A stretch of DNA of 64,000 nucleotides. Source: JBGRQA01 sp041725895. GTDB taxonomy: Bacteria; Bacteroidota; Bacteroidia; Bacteroidales; Marinifilaceae. A program made the position numbers and the translations under genes. Each line of letters opens with the position of its first letter. The first letter of the stretch is position 1. Location of the stretch: contig JBGRQA010000014.1 of the NCBI GenBank assembly GCA_041725895.1, positions 1 through 64,000 of the forward strand, in the 5' to 3' direction. This document shows positions 35,050 to 45,300 of this stretch, in pieces. A model generated the notes under the pieces. That model was not told where the DNA came from. It saw only the letters and a list, made by a program, of their open reading frames with translations, and searched no databases.

Positions 35050-37179
35050 ATGAAAAAATACTTTCGTTTCATTCGCAAAAATATTGACAAAATCTACCAG
35101 GCATTCCTTTTTCTGCTTGTCGTAGTGGTCATCACTCTACTGTTTCCCAACATTGGCTATTTCCGATACGAATTCCAAAAAGGCAAACCGTGGATGCACG
35201 AAACCCTGATAGCTCCCTTTGATTTTGCCATCTACAAAACGGATAAGGAACTGGCACAGGAAAGGGATAGTATCCTGAAGAATTACAAACCCTATTTTAC
35301 CTACAACCAGCAAGCATTCGAACGGGTAAAAGATAAACTCACAACCAATTTCAACACCAATTGGAATAAATTCTCCACCTCCTCTGAATTTAAATCCTTA
35401 CAGCTTAAACAAAAGGAAAGCATCAAGCTAAAAGAAAACACCTACCAAAAGATTCTGGAGCTGATTCAAGGGATTTACCAAAAAGGGATTATCAATGTTC
35501 CCCCTGAATTGGAGCAAAAGGATAAGAAACCCGTTACCGCCATTGTAAGCCTCAGAAACAATATTGCCGAAGAACACCACCTTCAGGATCTATATACTGC
35601 AAAATCGGCCTACCAATACCTTGTCAGGGAAATTGATGTTCAGCCAAGCAGCAAGCCTCTAAAACCATTTATCCAGCAACTAAACCTGAATGCATACCTC
35701 TCCCCCAACCTGGTTTACGACCCCGATATGTCGGAGAAGGTAAAGAAAAGCATGGTAGAGGACATTTCCTTAACCCGCGGAATGGTTCAGGCTAACGAAC
35801 GCATCGTTTTCGAAGGCGATATCATAGACAATGACACGTACCGGATTCTTGAATCCATCAAACGCGAATACGAAAGTGTTCTTGGCTCCTCGCAAAGTCA
35901 CTACCTAATTGTACTGGGACAGGTTTTACTCATTAGCGTTTGCTTATTGATCCTGTTTCTTTTTCTGGGAAATTTTAGAAACAAAATCTTAAAAGACTAC
36001 AAGAAACTCATCTTTATACTAATGATGGTCGTCCTTTTTATGGCCATCTCCACTTTTGCAATCAAGGTAAATTTCATCAATATCTATCTGATCCCATTTG
36101 CTTTGATCACGATCATTGTACGAACCTTTATGGACAGTCGGACCGCCCTTTTTACACTATTGATCACCGTTCTAATGGTCGGGTTTCTGGCTCCCAACAG
36201 TTTCGAATTTCTCTTTCTGCAATTAGCTGCCGGGGTAACAGCCATTTTTTCCCTTGCCAGACTGGAACGTCGAGGTCAGCTGATTCTAACCGCTTTCTTA
36301 ATATTCCTGACCTACAGCCTCATCTATTTCGCTTTTGCAGTAACTCAGGAAGGCAGTATCAAGGAAATTGAGTGGCAAAATTTTGTCTGGTTTGCAGGAA
36401 ATGGTTTACTACTTACCTTCTCCTACCCTTTGATGTATATCTTCGAGAAATTATTTGGTTTCCTGTCTGATGTTACCCTTATGGAGCTATCGCAATCCAA
36501 TCATCCATTGCTTCGAAAACTAACCCAGAACTCTCCGGGAACCTTTCAACATTCATTACAGGTGGCCAATCTGGCTGAAAAAGCCATCTACGAAATTGGT
36601 GGAAATCCGTTGCTGGTTCGAACCGGTGCCCTTTACCATGACATTGGGAAGATGAAGCATCCCATCTATTTCATCGAAAATCAAAGTTCCATCGAAAACC
36701 CTCACAACAAGCTGGAGTTCGACAAAAGTGCCCAGATTATTACCGATCACGTAAAGTACGGGGTGGAAATTGCCCGTAAGCACAAAATTCCTCAACAAAT
36801 CGTCGATTTTATCCGAACTCACCACGGAGAAGGGAAAGTGCAGTACTTCTACAGATCCTTCAAGAATAAATATCCCGATAAAGAAATTGATGAGGAAAAA
36901 TTCACCTATCCGGGACCTGACCCATTCACAAAAGAAACTGCCGTTTTAATGATGGCAGATTCTGTAGAGGCCGCTTCCCGGAGTCTGAAAGAGAAAACAT
37001 CCCTTACGATACAGACTTTGGTTTCCGATATCATCGACCGTCAGGTAGCTGAAAAACGATTCGATAATGCAGATATCACTTTCAAGAACATTCGACAAAT
37101 CAAAGAGATATTCACACACGAGCTAATCAATGTTTATCATGCACGTATTGAATATCCGAAGGAAACCAGTGAAGAGTAA
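35050..37179 (+). CDS. 7TM-HD family phosphohydrolase (PgpH-like)
   Basis: A 709-aa inner-membrane protein. One N-terminal transmembrane segment (about 17-36), a 7TMR-HDED-type extracytoplasmic domain (about 45-285), a block of seven hydrophobic helices (about 290-475), and a cytoplasmic HD domain (about 490-690). In the HD domain FQHSLQVANLAEKA provides the first His, YHDIGK holds His530-Asp531, and TDHVKYG and RTHHGEG supply further metal ligands. In Listeria, PgpH degrades the second messenger c-di-AMP, so that role is likely but not proven here. It is transcribed divergently from the NlpC/P60 gene and has its own terminator. Confidence 0.92.
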   Translation: MKKYFRFIRKNIDKIYQAFLFLLVVVVITLLFPNIGYFRYEFQKGKPWMHETLIAPFDFAIYKTDKELAQERDSILKNYKPYFTYNQQAFERVKDKLTTNFNTNWNKFSTSSEFKSLQLKQKESIKLKENTYQKILELIQGIYQKGIINVPPELEQKDKKPVTAIVSLRNNIAEEHHLQDLYTAKSAYQYLVREIDVQPSSKPLKPFIQQLNLNAYLSPNLVYDPDMSEKVKKSMVEDISLTRGMVQANERIVFEGDIIDNDTYRILESIKREYESVLGSSQSHYLIVLGQVLLISVCLLILFLFLGNFRNKILKDYKKLIFILMMVVLFMAISTFAIKVNFINIYLIPFALITIIVRTFMDSRTALFTLLITVLMVGFLAPNSFEFLFLQLAAGVTAIFSLARLERRGQLILTAFLIFLTYSLIYFAFAVTQEGSIKEIEWQNFVWFAGNGLLLTFSYPLMYIFEKLFGFLSDVTLMELSQSNHPLLRKLTQNSPGTFQHSLQVANLAEKAIYEIGGNPLLVRTGALYHDIGKMKHPIYFIENQSSIENPHNKLEFDKSAQIITDHVKYGVEIARKHKIPQQIVDFIRTHHGEGKVQYFYRSFKNKYPDKEIDEEKFTYPGPDPFTKETAVLMMADSVEAASRSLKEKTSLTIQTLVSDIIDRQVAEKRFDNADITFKNIRQIKEIFTHELINVYHARIEYPKETSEE

Positions 37180-37217
37180 GCGCCTGTCATTTACCCGGAT
37201 TTCCATAAAAATACAAC

Positions 37218-37257
37218 AAGGGATTAAGCTCTATTTAAAGGCTTAGTCCCTTTTTTA
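37218..37257 (+). terminator. Intrinsic terminator after the PgpH-like gene
   Basis: AAGGGATTAAGC pairs with GCTTAGTCCCTT (one wobble) across an 11-base loop, followed by a T-rich run. Confidence 0.87.
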
Positions 37258-37734
37258 TTTCCCTTTCTACCTGGTTCACAAAAACCATGTCTCCAATCCT
37301 TTTAATTTCTGGATAACTTAACCTTACTTTCCATTCCCAAAACAAATCCCTCAAAAAAAATACTGATCATCCCTCTCCTCATTGCACCATTCCTTAGAAT
37401 CCCGGAAGAACCTGAGATTTATTCATAGCTAAAGCTCGTAAAATGGATAAAGAAATAGCCTAAATTCCTCTACAAATGATAAGCCTAAGAAATAACAGTT
37501 TATTCTCTTTTAATCATCACCCTCCTATTCTCAATTTCCTAATATATTTTTTTTTGAGAGTGGTTGAAATTTTGTAACTTATAAAAAGATTATGAATAGA
37601 ACACTCTTTTGAAACTGGCTCTATTCATATTAAAAACATAGGGTCCAATTCCCTTTTTTGATTAAGCGACGACTCCCACTCTCTCATTTTGTTTTTGATT
37701 AAATTATACTTTCATCACGTTTAAACGAATAATT
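37258..37734. other. Intergenic region before the M49-like gene
   Basis: A 477-base AT-rich stretch without a plausible gene. TATACTTTC near 37705-37713 is a weak resemblance to a -7 element. Nothing else was recognised. Confidence 0.35.
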
Positions 37735-39390
37735 ATGAAAAAATATCCTGCTTTACTTACCCTAATTTCAATTTGTTTCCTGACAATTTTTAGTTGCCAA
37801 CCGAAAAAAGAGGAAAAGAAAACCTTTGACTCGGTAATGAAAAGAAAGCTGGCAAATTACGCCACAGTAGAACTGAGCACCGATTTAAGTGGTTTAAGTG
37901 CCAACCAAATAAAACTACTGCCTCACCTAATGAATGCTGCAAAAAAAATAGACGAAATTTACTGGCAGCAAGCCTACGGAGAAAAAGAAAAGTTACTCAA
38001 ATCAATATCGGACCCCGATATGAAGAAATATGCAATGATAAACTACGGCCCTTGGGACCGTTTAGAAGGCCTTAAACCATTCTCTGATGATTTCCCACCT
38101 CGTCCCCTTGGACAAGGCTTCTACCCTCCCGATATTACCCAGAATGAGTTCTTCGAACTAAAGGATGACAACAAATACAATCCTTTTACAATTTTACAGC
38201 GCAAAGTCAACGGTGAACTTGAAGTGGTTCCATACCACAAGGCCTACAAAAGCCAAATCGAAGAGTTATCGCAATCACTGGAGAAAGCAATAGAACTGGC
38301 CGAATCCAAAGAATTCAAAACCTACCTGCAGAAGAGAATCGAAGATCTTAAAAAAGATGATTTTATGGAAAGTGACAAGGCCTGGATGGCCATGAAAGAC
38401 AATGCCCTCGATTTTATTGTAGGCCCCATTGAAAATGTTGAAGACCGATTCATTTGGACCAAGTATTCCTACGGAGCATTTATTCTCCTCAAGGACAAGG
38501 AGTGGAGCAAAAAAGTGGAGCGCTATTCCCTACTGCTCCCTTACCTGCAGAAAAACCTTCCGGTAGATGAAAAGTACCGTAAAGAAGAGCCTGGAAAAAA
38601 CTCCGACATTGGAATCTACGATGTTTTGTACAATGCAGGCTATTGCAATGCAGGAGGCAAATTTATTGCGATGAATCTTCCTTTCGCTGAAACCTCAATA
38701 GGAACTGGGACCAGAAAACTTCATTTCAAGAACATTGTTCAGGCAAAATTCGATAAGATTCTAAAACCCATTAGCGATTTGGTCATTGATGAGAAGCAGC
38801 GTAAACATATAAAATTCGAAGCCTTCTTCCTCAATACCCTCTTCTTCGAAATCAGTAATGCTCTGGGAATCACACAAACCATAAACAATAGAGGCAGTGT
38901 GAAGGATGCCCTAAAGGAGCACCACAGTGTAATTACGGCCCTTAAAAACGATGTGCTACGAATGTTCTTCCTGACCAAACTTCATGAAATGAGAGAACTC
39001 GGTGATACCGACCTAATGGATAACTATGTGACCTATATGGCCGAAGTATTCCGTTCCATGCGTTTTGGTGTTACCGATGCACAGGGAGTGGCCAATATGA
39101 TTCGCTTCTACTATTTTGAGGAGGCCGAAGCCTTTAAATACAATTACAAAACCGGCACCTACCGGGTAAATTTCTACAAAATGAAAAAGGCCATCATGGC
39201 TCTTTCTGAGCAGATTCTTAAAATTCAAGGAGATGGAAACTATGCTGCAGCCAAGGAGATGATCACAGAAAAGGGATTTATCCGTAACGAGTTACTGAAT
39301 GACTTGTACCGAATTCAACGTCAACGAATCCCTAAAGATTTGGTATACGACCAGGGGGAAGGTTTGATAGGTATGCTTTCGAATAATTAA
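37735..39390 (+). CDS. Peptidase M49-like lipoprotein lacking the zinc-binding residues
   Basis: A 551-aa lipoprotein (lipobox TIFSC). Its second half follows Bacteroidota relatives of dipeptidyl peptidase III: GTRKLHFKNI, then TQTINNRGSVKDALKEHHS and FFLTKLHEMRELGD. In active relatives the metal site is a HEXXH-type motif plus a Glu in an EExKAD-type motif. Here the first motif reads FEISNALG, with Phe371 and Asn375 at the two His positions while Glu372 remains, and the second reads TALKND (401-406), without the Glu. It should therefore be unable to bind zinc or hydrolyse peptides, and may be a binding protein or a regulatory pseudoenzyme. The gene is single, intact and well formed, so it is not a decaying pseudogene. 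Confidence 0.75.
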   Translation: MKKYPALLTLISICFLTIFSCQPKKEEKKTFDSVMKRKLANYATVELSTDLSGLSANQIKLLPHLMNAAKKIDEIYWQQAYGEKEKLLKSISDPDMKKYAMINYGPWDRLEGLKPFSDDFPPRPLGQGFYPPDITQNEFFELKDDNKYNPFTILQRKVNGELEVVPYHKAYKSQIEELSQSLEKAIELAESKEFKTYLQKRIEDLKKDDFMESDKAWMAMKDNALDFIVGPIENVEDRFIWTKYSYGAFILLKDKEWSKKVERYSLLLPYLQKNLPVDEKYRKEEPGKNSDIGIYDVLYNAGYCNAGGKFIAMNLPFAETSIGTGTRKLHFKNIVQAKFDKILKPISDLVIDEKQRKHIKFEAFFLNTLFFEISNALGITQTINNRGSVKDALKEHHSVITALKNDVLRMFFLTKLHEMRELGDTDLMDNYVTYMAEVFRSMRFGVTDAQGVANMIRFYYFEEAEAFKYNYKTGTYRVNFYKMKKAIMALSEQILKIQGDGNYAAAKEMITEKGFIRNELLNDLYRIQRQRIPKDLVYDQGEGLIGMLSNN

Positions 39391-39409
39391 TAATCTTGAA
39401 ACCATCAAA

Positions 39410-39446
39410 ATTATAGAGGGGACGAATGAACGTCCCCTTAATTATA
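39410..39446 (+). terminator. Terminator after the M49-like gene
   Basis: GGGGACG (39418-39424) and CGTCCCC (39431-39437) form a perfect stem with a six-base loop, followed by a T/A-rich tail. Confidence 0.75.
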
Positions 39447-39510
39447 ATACGATTATCAATCCTTTTATATTGAAAACACCAAACATTTTATTCAATCAGC
39501 ATAATGAGTA

Positions 39511-39545
39511 TTAAAAAAGGGGGTAACCCTAATGGGCACCCCCTC
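39511..39545 (-). terminator. Terminator of the first SusCD operon in the array
   Basis: On the minus strand GGGGGTGCCC pairs with GGGTTACCCCC (small bulge), followed by TTTTTT. It lies 25 bases after the last gene of the operon. Confidence 0.8.
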
Positions 39546-39569
39546 TCGTATTCTTAAAATCGAATAAAA

Positions 39570-40061
39570 TTATTCATGTTCATCTTCTAAAAATCCTGTT
39601 CTTCTCACACCTGCAACTATAAAAGTTCCAGCCTGATCGGAATATTCAATTTCCATATAGATACTATCGGTTACATTACCGGCAGCTGTAGTTCCAGCCC
39701 CTGGCAATACTTTACCATTTTTAATATTAACCGTAATACCATAATACAATTCATCGGCACCTTCTACCGAAAAAGAATTATCAGCCGGATTACAATTCAC
39801 TTTACTTTTAAGCCCCCAAAAGTTCTTATCGTCATCAATCCACATTTCCGAACCATTATCAGCGGCCGTATTAAAAGTAGAGATCTTTGAATTGGTGGCC
39901 CATACATCGCCATCTAAGGTATATGTCACATACCATTCTCCCGCAAGCATTTCACCTGTGGAAGTATATTCTACAGTATAATCCTCAATGGTGTCGTTAG
40001 GATCACAGGCACCAAGAGCAAGAACCATAACAAGTAATACAAATATATATCTAAGCTTCAT
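39570..40061 (-). CDS. Small surface lipoprotein, lipid-binding putative hydrolase family (BT2261-like)
   Basis: A 163-aa lipoprotein (lipobox LALGAC, followed by DPND). The mature part is a lipocalin-like beta-barrel in texture: MLAGEWYVTYTLDGDVW at the start, paired strands, and GTFIVAGVRRTGFLE at the end. It resembles the family called lipid-binding putative hydrolase (PF12888); no catalytic residues are evident. It is the last of four genes in the order SusC, SusD, DUF5012-like, this protein, which matches the BT2264-BT2261 locus of B. thetaiotaomicron as I remember it. There these lipoproteins are accessories of a peptide importer. Confidence 0.7.
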   Translation of the reverse strand: MKLRYIFVLLVMVLALGACDPNDTIEDYTVEYTSTGEMLAGEWYVTYTLDGDVWATNSKISTFNTAADNGSEMWIDDDKNFWGLKSKVNCNPADNSFSVEGADELYYGITVNIKNGKVLPGAGTTAAGNVTDSIYMEIEYSDQAGTFIVAGVRRTGFLEDEHE

Positions 40062-40084
40062 AAATTTAATTTTTTAAGAATTAC

Positions 40085-40789
40085 CTATTCAACCTTAGTT
40101 AAAGTTATCGCAAAATCATATTTACCTAACCACATGAAATGATAAGAAAGACCTCCTGTAGCAGCGTCATAAGTCCAGTTAACAACATCATCAGCTGGAT
40201 CGCCCCAAGGATTGGAAGATTCGATATGACGGAATTCTGTTTCAGAAACCATTTCAAAATAACCTGTAAAGGCATAACCTGCACCGTATCCGTAACCTAC
40301 GTTATAGAAACCGGCAATCCAGTCACTAATCTGGTACAAACCAGGAACTGAGGTTTTAGTAATCACAACTTCATTGTCCGAAAAGCTTCTTGTAGAATTA
40401 TCGCTAGTATTGATACGGAAAACATCTCCACTGAAAACACCAGAAATATCAATATCAGACAAACCAGGAGTGTAAACAACTACTTTTCTACTCACCGAAC
40501 CAGTAAAACCATCAGTATTGGTTGCCGAATAGGTTACTGTGTAGCTACCAATTTTATCAACATCTGGAGTCGTTGCTGTAACAGAAGACGTTACATCGGC
40601 TCCATTTTCATCAGCAGTATAACCTGGATCAACCCAGGGGGTTCCTTTAGGGTGATAAACTACATCACCTCCCTCCAACACAATTGTCACATACGACGTA
40701 AGGGTTGAAATATCTTCTGATTCTTTATCGCATGAAACAACTCCACAAAATAAAGTCAGAAGTAAACTATATAATAATATTTTTTTCAT
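40085..40789 (-). CDS. Surface lipoprotein with Ig-like (DUF5011) domain, DUF5012-like
   Basis: A 234-aa lipoprotein (lipobox GVVSC). Residues about 35-110 are an immunoglobulin-like DUF5011 domain (VYHPKGTPWVDPGYTADENG, then GSYTVTYSATNTDGF). The rest (about 115-234) is a DUF5012-type beta domain (GVFSGDVFRIN, GLYQISDWIAGFY, GLSYHFMWLGKYDF). Related proteins occur next to SusCD pairs as extra surface ligand-binding proteins. It lies 14 bases after the SusD gene and 23 before the next, in one operon. The ligand is unknown. Confidence 0.75.
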   Translation of the reverse strand: MKKILLYSLLLTLFCGVVSCDKESEDISTLTSYVTIVLEGGDVVYHPKGTPWVDPGYTADENGADVTSSVTATTPDVDKIGSYTVTYSATNTDGFTGSVSRKVVVYTPGLSDIDISGVFSGDVFRINTSDNSTRSFSDNEVVITKTSVPGLYQISDWIAGFYNVGYGYGAGYAFTGYFEMVSETEFRHIESSNPWGDPADDVVNWTYDAATGGLSYHFMWLGKYDFAITLTKVE

Positions 40790-40803
40790 AATGATTCCTT
40801 TAA

Positions 40804-42306
40804 TTATTTAGACCACCAAACTGTCTCAGTCACTGCCACCTTAGTTGGAGTATTAGGATTACGGTTAATTTCAATGTCAGGGAAAACTAATCTTTTGGGG
40901 AATTTTCCGGAGGTTACACCTTCCAAAGAATAAGTTAATTGCCCTGCAACATAAGAAGGATCTGATCCAGGAACCGCACTTGTTTTAGGATATCCAGTTC
41001 TGTTGGTTTCAAAAAATGCTTCCAAAGAATGGGAACCTACACATGAAATCCATTTCTGAGTAATAATAGCCTCTATCTTCTCCTCAAGACTTCCTGCTGA
41101 AGGAAATTCATAATCACCACCAGCTGCAATAAAATCAGTAGCATCCAAATCATAGGCATCGTACTGAGTATCGAAGGCAAATTGTCCGAAAGCTGCAGTT
41201 ACACCAGCATCATACATTGCTTTTGCATCGCCTGCAACTCCATAACGAGCAACAGCTTCGGCCTGCATAAAATAGGATTCCGCACCGGAAATGAATCGAA
41301 CCGGCTCAAGAGGAGATTGTCTTGCTACTGATGGTTGATCCGGATCGATCTCTGTAGAGGAAGCATTAAATTGTCCTTGATACAAAGCAAACTGACCACC
41401 TGATCCAGCAGTATAAATAGCATCCAAACGAGGGTCTCCGTGAGACAACAAGTAAGACATTAAAGTATTACTAGCACGAAGGTTTGTTGCAACATTCAAT
41501 TTACGGAAGTTGTACTCATAGAATGGGTTACTCTTATCGGGAGCATCTTCAAATTGAGTCATTGCAGCATCTTCACCAAGGAAACCAATTCCATTAGCAA
41601 ATACAGATTCTACACCGGCTTTTGCCTCAGCAGGAGCTGCATTTATCATACGTAAATACATCTTCAATTTCAATGTATTGGCAAACTGCTTCCATTTGGT
41701 AGCATCTCCTTCAAAAAGGAAATCGGTCTTGCCAGGAACAGAGTTCGTTGCAGCATCAAAATCTTTTGATAAAGCAAGATCAATTGATTCGATTAACTTA
41801 CCATAAATGTACTTTCCATCATTGTAAGCAGGAGTAAGATTTGCATCGCCCATGAAAGCTTCATCGTAAGGCAACTGATCATACAAATCAACCATTACCT
41901 GGTAAGTATAAGCTTTCATCACAGTACCCATTAGGTAAAAGATCCAATTCTCATCTTCCTCGGCTTTATTAATTACAAAAGTATAATCATTTAAAGCTCC
42001 CGAAAACACCTCTAAAAACGAACCATTATAGCTACTGGAAGTGATATTGTACTGATCAACCGCCTTATATTGGTTAGCGGCATTACTTTGAGTCCAAAAT
42101 TGTGACCACATACCACCCAGAACGGCATATTCTCCACCTATACGAGCTGCTGAGGAAGCAACCGCTGCAGGAAAAATCAGTTCTGGAGTTCCTACTTCTG
42201 CAGGGGGATTATTCGGATCGGTATTCACATCCAAAAAATCCTCTTCACAGCCCCACAATGATGTTACCATTGCAAGACCTAATATATATGTTGTTATTTT
42301 TCTCAT
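40804..42306 (-). CDS. SusD/RagB-family lipoprotein, first pair of the array
   Basis: A 500-aa lipoprotein (lipobox SLWGC, then EEDFLD). It belongs to the SusD-like_2 group: NTDPNNPPAEVGTPELIFPA near the start, KWKQFANTLKLKMYLRMINA in the centre and QKWISCVGSHSLEAFFETNR towards the end. It would cap its SusC partner encoded 22 bases upstream. The neighbouring accessory lipoproteins suggest peptide rather than glycan capture, by analogy only. No hydrolase is encoded in the operon. Confidence 0.93.
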   Translation of the reverse strand: MRKITTYILGLAMVTSLWGCEEDFLDVNTDPNNPPAEVGTPELIFPAAVASSAARIGGEYAVLGGMWSQFWTQSNAANQYKAVDQYNITSSSYNGSFLEVFSGALNDYTFVINKAEEDENWIFYLMGTVMKAYTYQVMVDLYDQLPYDEAFMGDANLTPAYNDGKYIYGKLIESIDLALSKDFDAATNSVPGKTDFLFEGDATKWKQFANTLKLKMYLRMINAAPAEAKAGVESVFANGIGFLGEDAAMTQFEDAPDKSNPFYEYNFRKLNVATNLRASNTLMSYLLSHGDPRLDAIYTAGSGGQFALYQGQFNASSTEIDPDQPSVARQSPLEPVRFISGAESYFMQAEAVARYGVAGDAKAMYDAGVTAAFGQFAFDTQYDAYDLDATDFIAAGGDYEFPSAGSLEEKIEAIITQKWISCVGSHSLEAFFETNRTGYPKTSAVPGSDPSYVAGQLTYSLEGVTSGKFPKRLVFPDIEINRNPNTPTKVAVTETVWWSK

Positions 42307-42328
42307 TATTCTAGAATTTATCGGTTAA

Positions 42329-45300
42329 TTAAAATGCTGCTTTAAGAGATAGACCGAAGCTTCTCACTGATGGTCCTCCAGCAAATTCTCCGAACTCACT
42401 TCTTAAGTCATTTCCATAAGTAGAACCTTCCGGATCAATGAAGTTATTCTCTTTTGGTGTCCACAAGAATAGGTTTCTACCATAAGCAGTAACTGATAAC
42501 TGAGAGAATGGAGTTTTATTCAACATCTCAGAGCTGAAATTGTAAGAAAGAGTTAAATCTCTCATCTTAACATATGTTTTATCCAACACATGCTCACGAG
42601 ACATCATCTTGTTATTGGTTTGGTTCCAATACTCATTAATTCTTTGCTTGCTAACTGCAGTGGTGTTTTCCTGATAGGAACCATCTGCCAGTTGAATCAC
42701 AGAATTAGGTACGATGAATGGATTTCTGTCGTTATAGGTAGTTTTAGTTGCATTACCTACAAAGTAATTCAAACGAGCGGTATAAGAATACATCAAACCA
42801 CCTTGACGATAATCGAAAGAGAAACCTAAATTCCAATTCTTGTATTTGAAATTATTGGTAAGTCCCATTTGGAAATCACTTTCAGCATTACCATAAACCT
42901 CTTTATCGCCTTCCAATGGAATACCTGTTTTTTCATTAACAACGATATTTCCATTTGGATCTCTCAAAGGAGCATGACCTTTGAATACACCAATAGGTTG
43001 TCCAACAACAGCATTAAACTCAATTCCATAAGCGGAATAAATTTCATACTTTTCAAGACCATCAGGCAATTCAAGAACTTTGTTTCTATTGTTTGAGAAG
43101 GTATAAGTCATATCCCATGTAAAATCAGAAGTTTTCACGGGAACCAGATTTACCTGAAGTTCAATCCCTTTATTTTCAACCTTACCAAAGTTCACAACTT
43201 TACTGGTGAAACCAGATGTTGCCGCAATATCTACAGGCAGAATCTGTCCGTCAGTCTCTTTACTGTAGTAGGCAAAATCAATACCTACTCTACTGTTGAA
43301 GAAACGGGCATCAATACCAAATTCCCACTCTGTAGTAATCTCAGGCTCCAAAGCAGAGTTACCCAACTGGTTCGCAATTTCAAAACCGGATACACCCTTT
43401 AATGGGAAAACCAGACTTCCGAAACCACCTGAAACATCACCCTTTACAAGAGTGTTAAAAATATTGTAAGGATCCGCATCGTTACCTGTCTTACCCCAAC
43501 TACCACGAATCTTCGCAAAAGTTAAAGTTTTACCTTTCAAAGACTCCATAGCATCAGTTAAGATAAAACCTAAACTGGCACCTGGATAAAAGAATGAGTT
43601 ATTATCTTCTGGCAAAGTAGAAGACCAGTCATTTCTGGCAACCAGTGTCAGGAACAAATAGTTTCTATAAGCAAGGTCAGCCTGCGCATACACACCGTAC
43701 AAACGTTTTTTCTGATAGTAAGTTTCTGTAGTGGCAGGGTTCGGACTATTGGATAAGTCGTAAAAGTTAGGAATAGTTAATTCCTCAATAGAGCTGGATT
43801 GGCGTCTGTAATTGCTTTGGTTAACATTCCAACCAGCAAGTGCATTCAGGTTAAAATCTTCGTTAAGATCCTTCTTGTATTTTAAGATTAAATCCGTGTT
43901 AATCTCTCTTGAATGTCTTGACTCTTCCAAAACACCACCAACATCAGGCGTTCTGCTGAAGTTAGGACTTCCTTGTTTTGGACGACCAATTGCCTGCCAA
44001 TCTTTCAGGTAAGAATTGGTCACATCCGTACCAATACGGGCAGTTGCAGAAAAAGCATTCGTAAATTCGTAATCCAGTGTCACATTACCATAAACTCGAT
44101 CAGAAATAAAATTATTCCCGTTCTCATTTAATACGAAATATGGATTCTGCGCATAGGGAGTATAAAAATTATCTACATTGTAGAACTTATTGTTATAATC
44201 CTTCATATCCACGATACTCACATCTCTAGGAATCTGAATAATTTCCTGAAAAAGAGTTGCACCAGTACTGGATCCTTGTCCGGTAGCTACAGCCTTAGCT
44301 TCCTTACGAACATAGTTCATTGAAGTAGTAGCGGTAAATTTGTCAAATTTAGTTGAACCTTTAAAGTTGATCGCATTTCTCTTGTATGAATCCGCATCAG
44401 TAGGAATAATACCATCAGCATCAACATTGTTGTAGGAAAGGAAATAAGTTGCCTTATCGTTACCACCACTAATAGAGATAGAGTGATTCATGGTAGTCCC
44501 TAAATCATAAAAATCCTTTAAATTATCTTTCTGAGCTTTGAAGGGCTTAAGCAACTGTTGATTATCAACAATATTTCCCCAAGGACGTACAACACCATCC
44601 ATTTTTGGCCCCCAGGAACCATTTTCATTAGAGGCAAAATGACCGCTCCAACCTTGTCCAAACTCATTCTGCAACTCGGGCAGACGCAAAGGAGTACTCA
44701 AATCAAACGATCCGGAGTAGTTAATCTTCAGTTTACCAGCTTTTCCACTTTTCGTGGTGATCATTACTACACCATTAGCAGCTCTGGAACCATACAATGC
44801 TGTTGCAGAGGCACCTTTCAAGATGGTTACTGATTCGATATTATCCGGGTTAATGTCATTGGCATTGTTTCCATAGTCAGTTGAACGAGTAGATCCGGTA
44901 GATCCAACCATTCTATTGTCTACTGGAGTTCCATCCACAACGTAAAGAGGCTGGTTACTACCAGTAATAGAAGAATACCCTCTCAAAATAACTTTGGTAG
45001 AAGCACCGGGTGATCCTGAGGCAGAAGAAATATTAACACCAGCAACTTTACCCTGAATACCACCAAGAGCACTCATTGGAGCTGCTTTAGTTAAATCCTC
45101 ATTATTAACAGATGTTGCAGCATATCCCAAACTTTTTTGGGAACGTGAAACACCAATCGCAGTTACTACAACCTCATCCATCCCAATAGATTCGGTTTCC
45201 ATCACAACATTAATTGTAGTTTTTTCACCAACTGGGATTTCTTGGGCTATCATTCCCACAAATGAAAATACAATTACATCGGAGGATTGAGCATTTAGAG

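Noticed and set aside
37735..39390. M49-like gene as a decaying pseudogene
   Set aside because: The frame is intact over 551 codons with signal peptide, conserved surroundings and terminator; only the catalytic residues differ.
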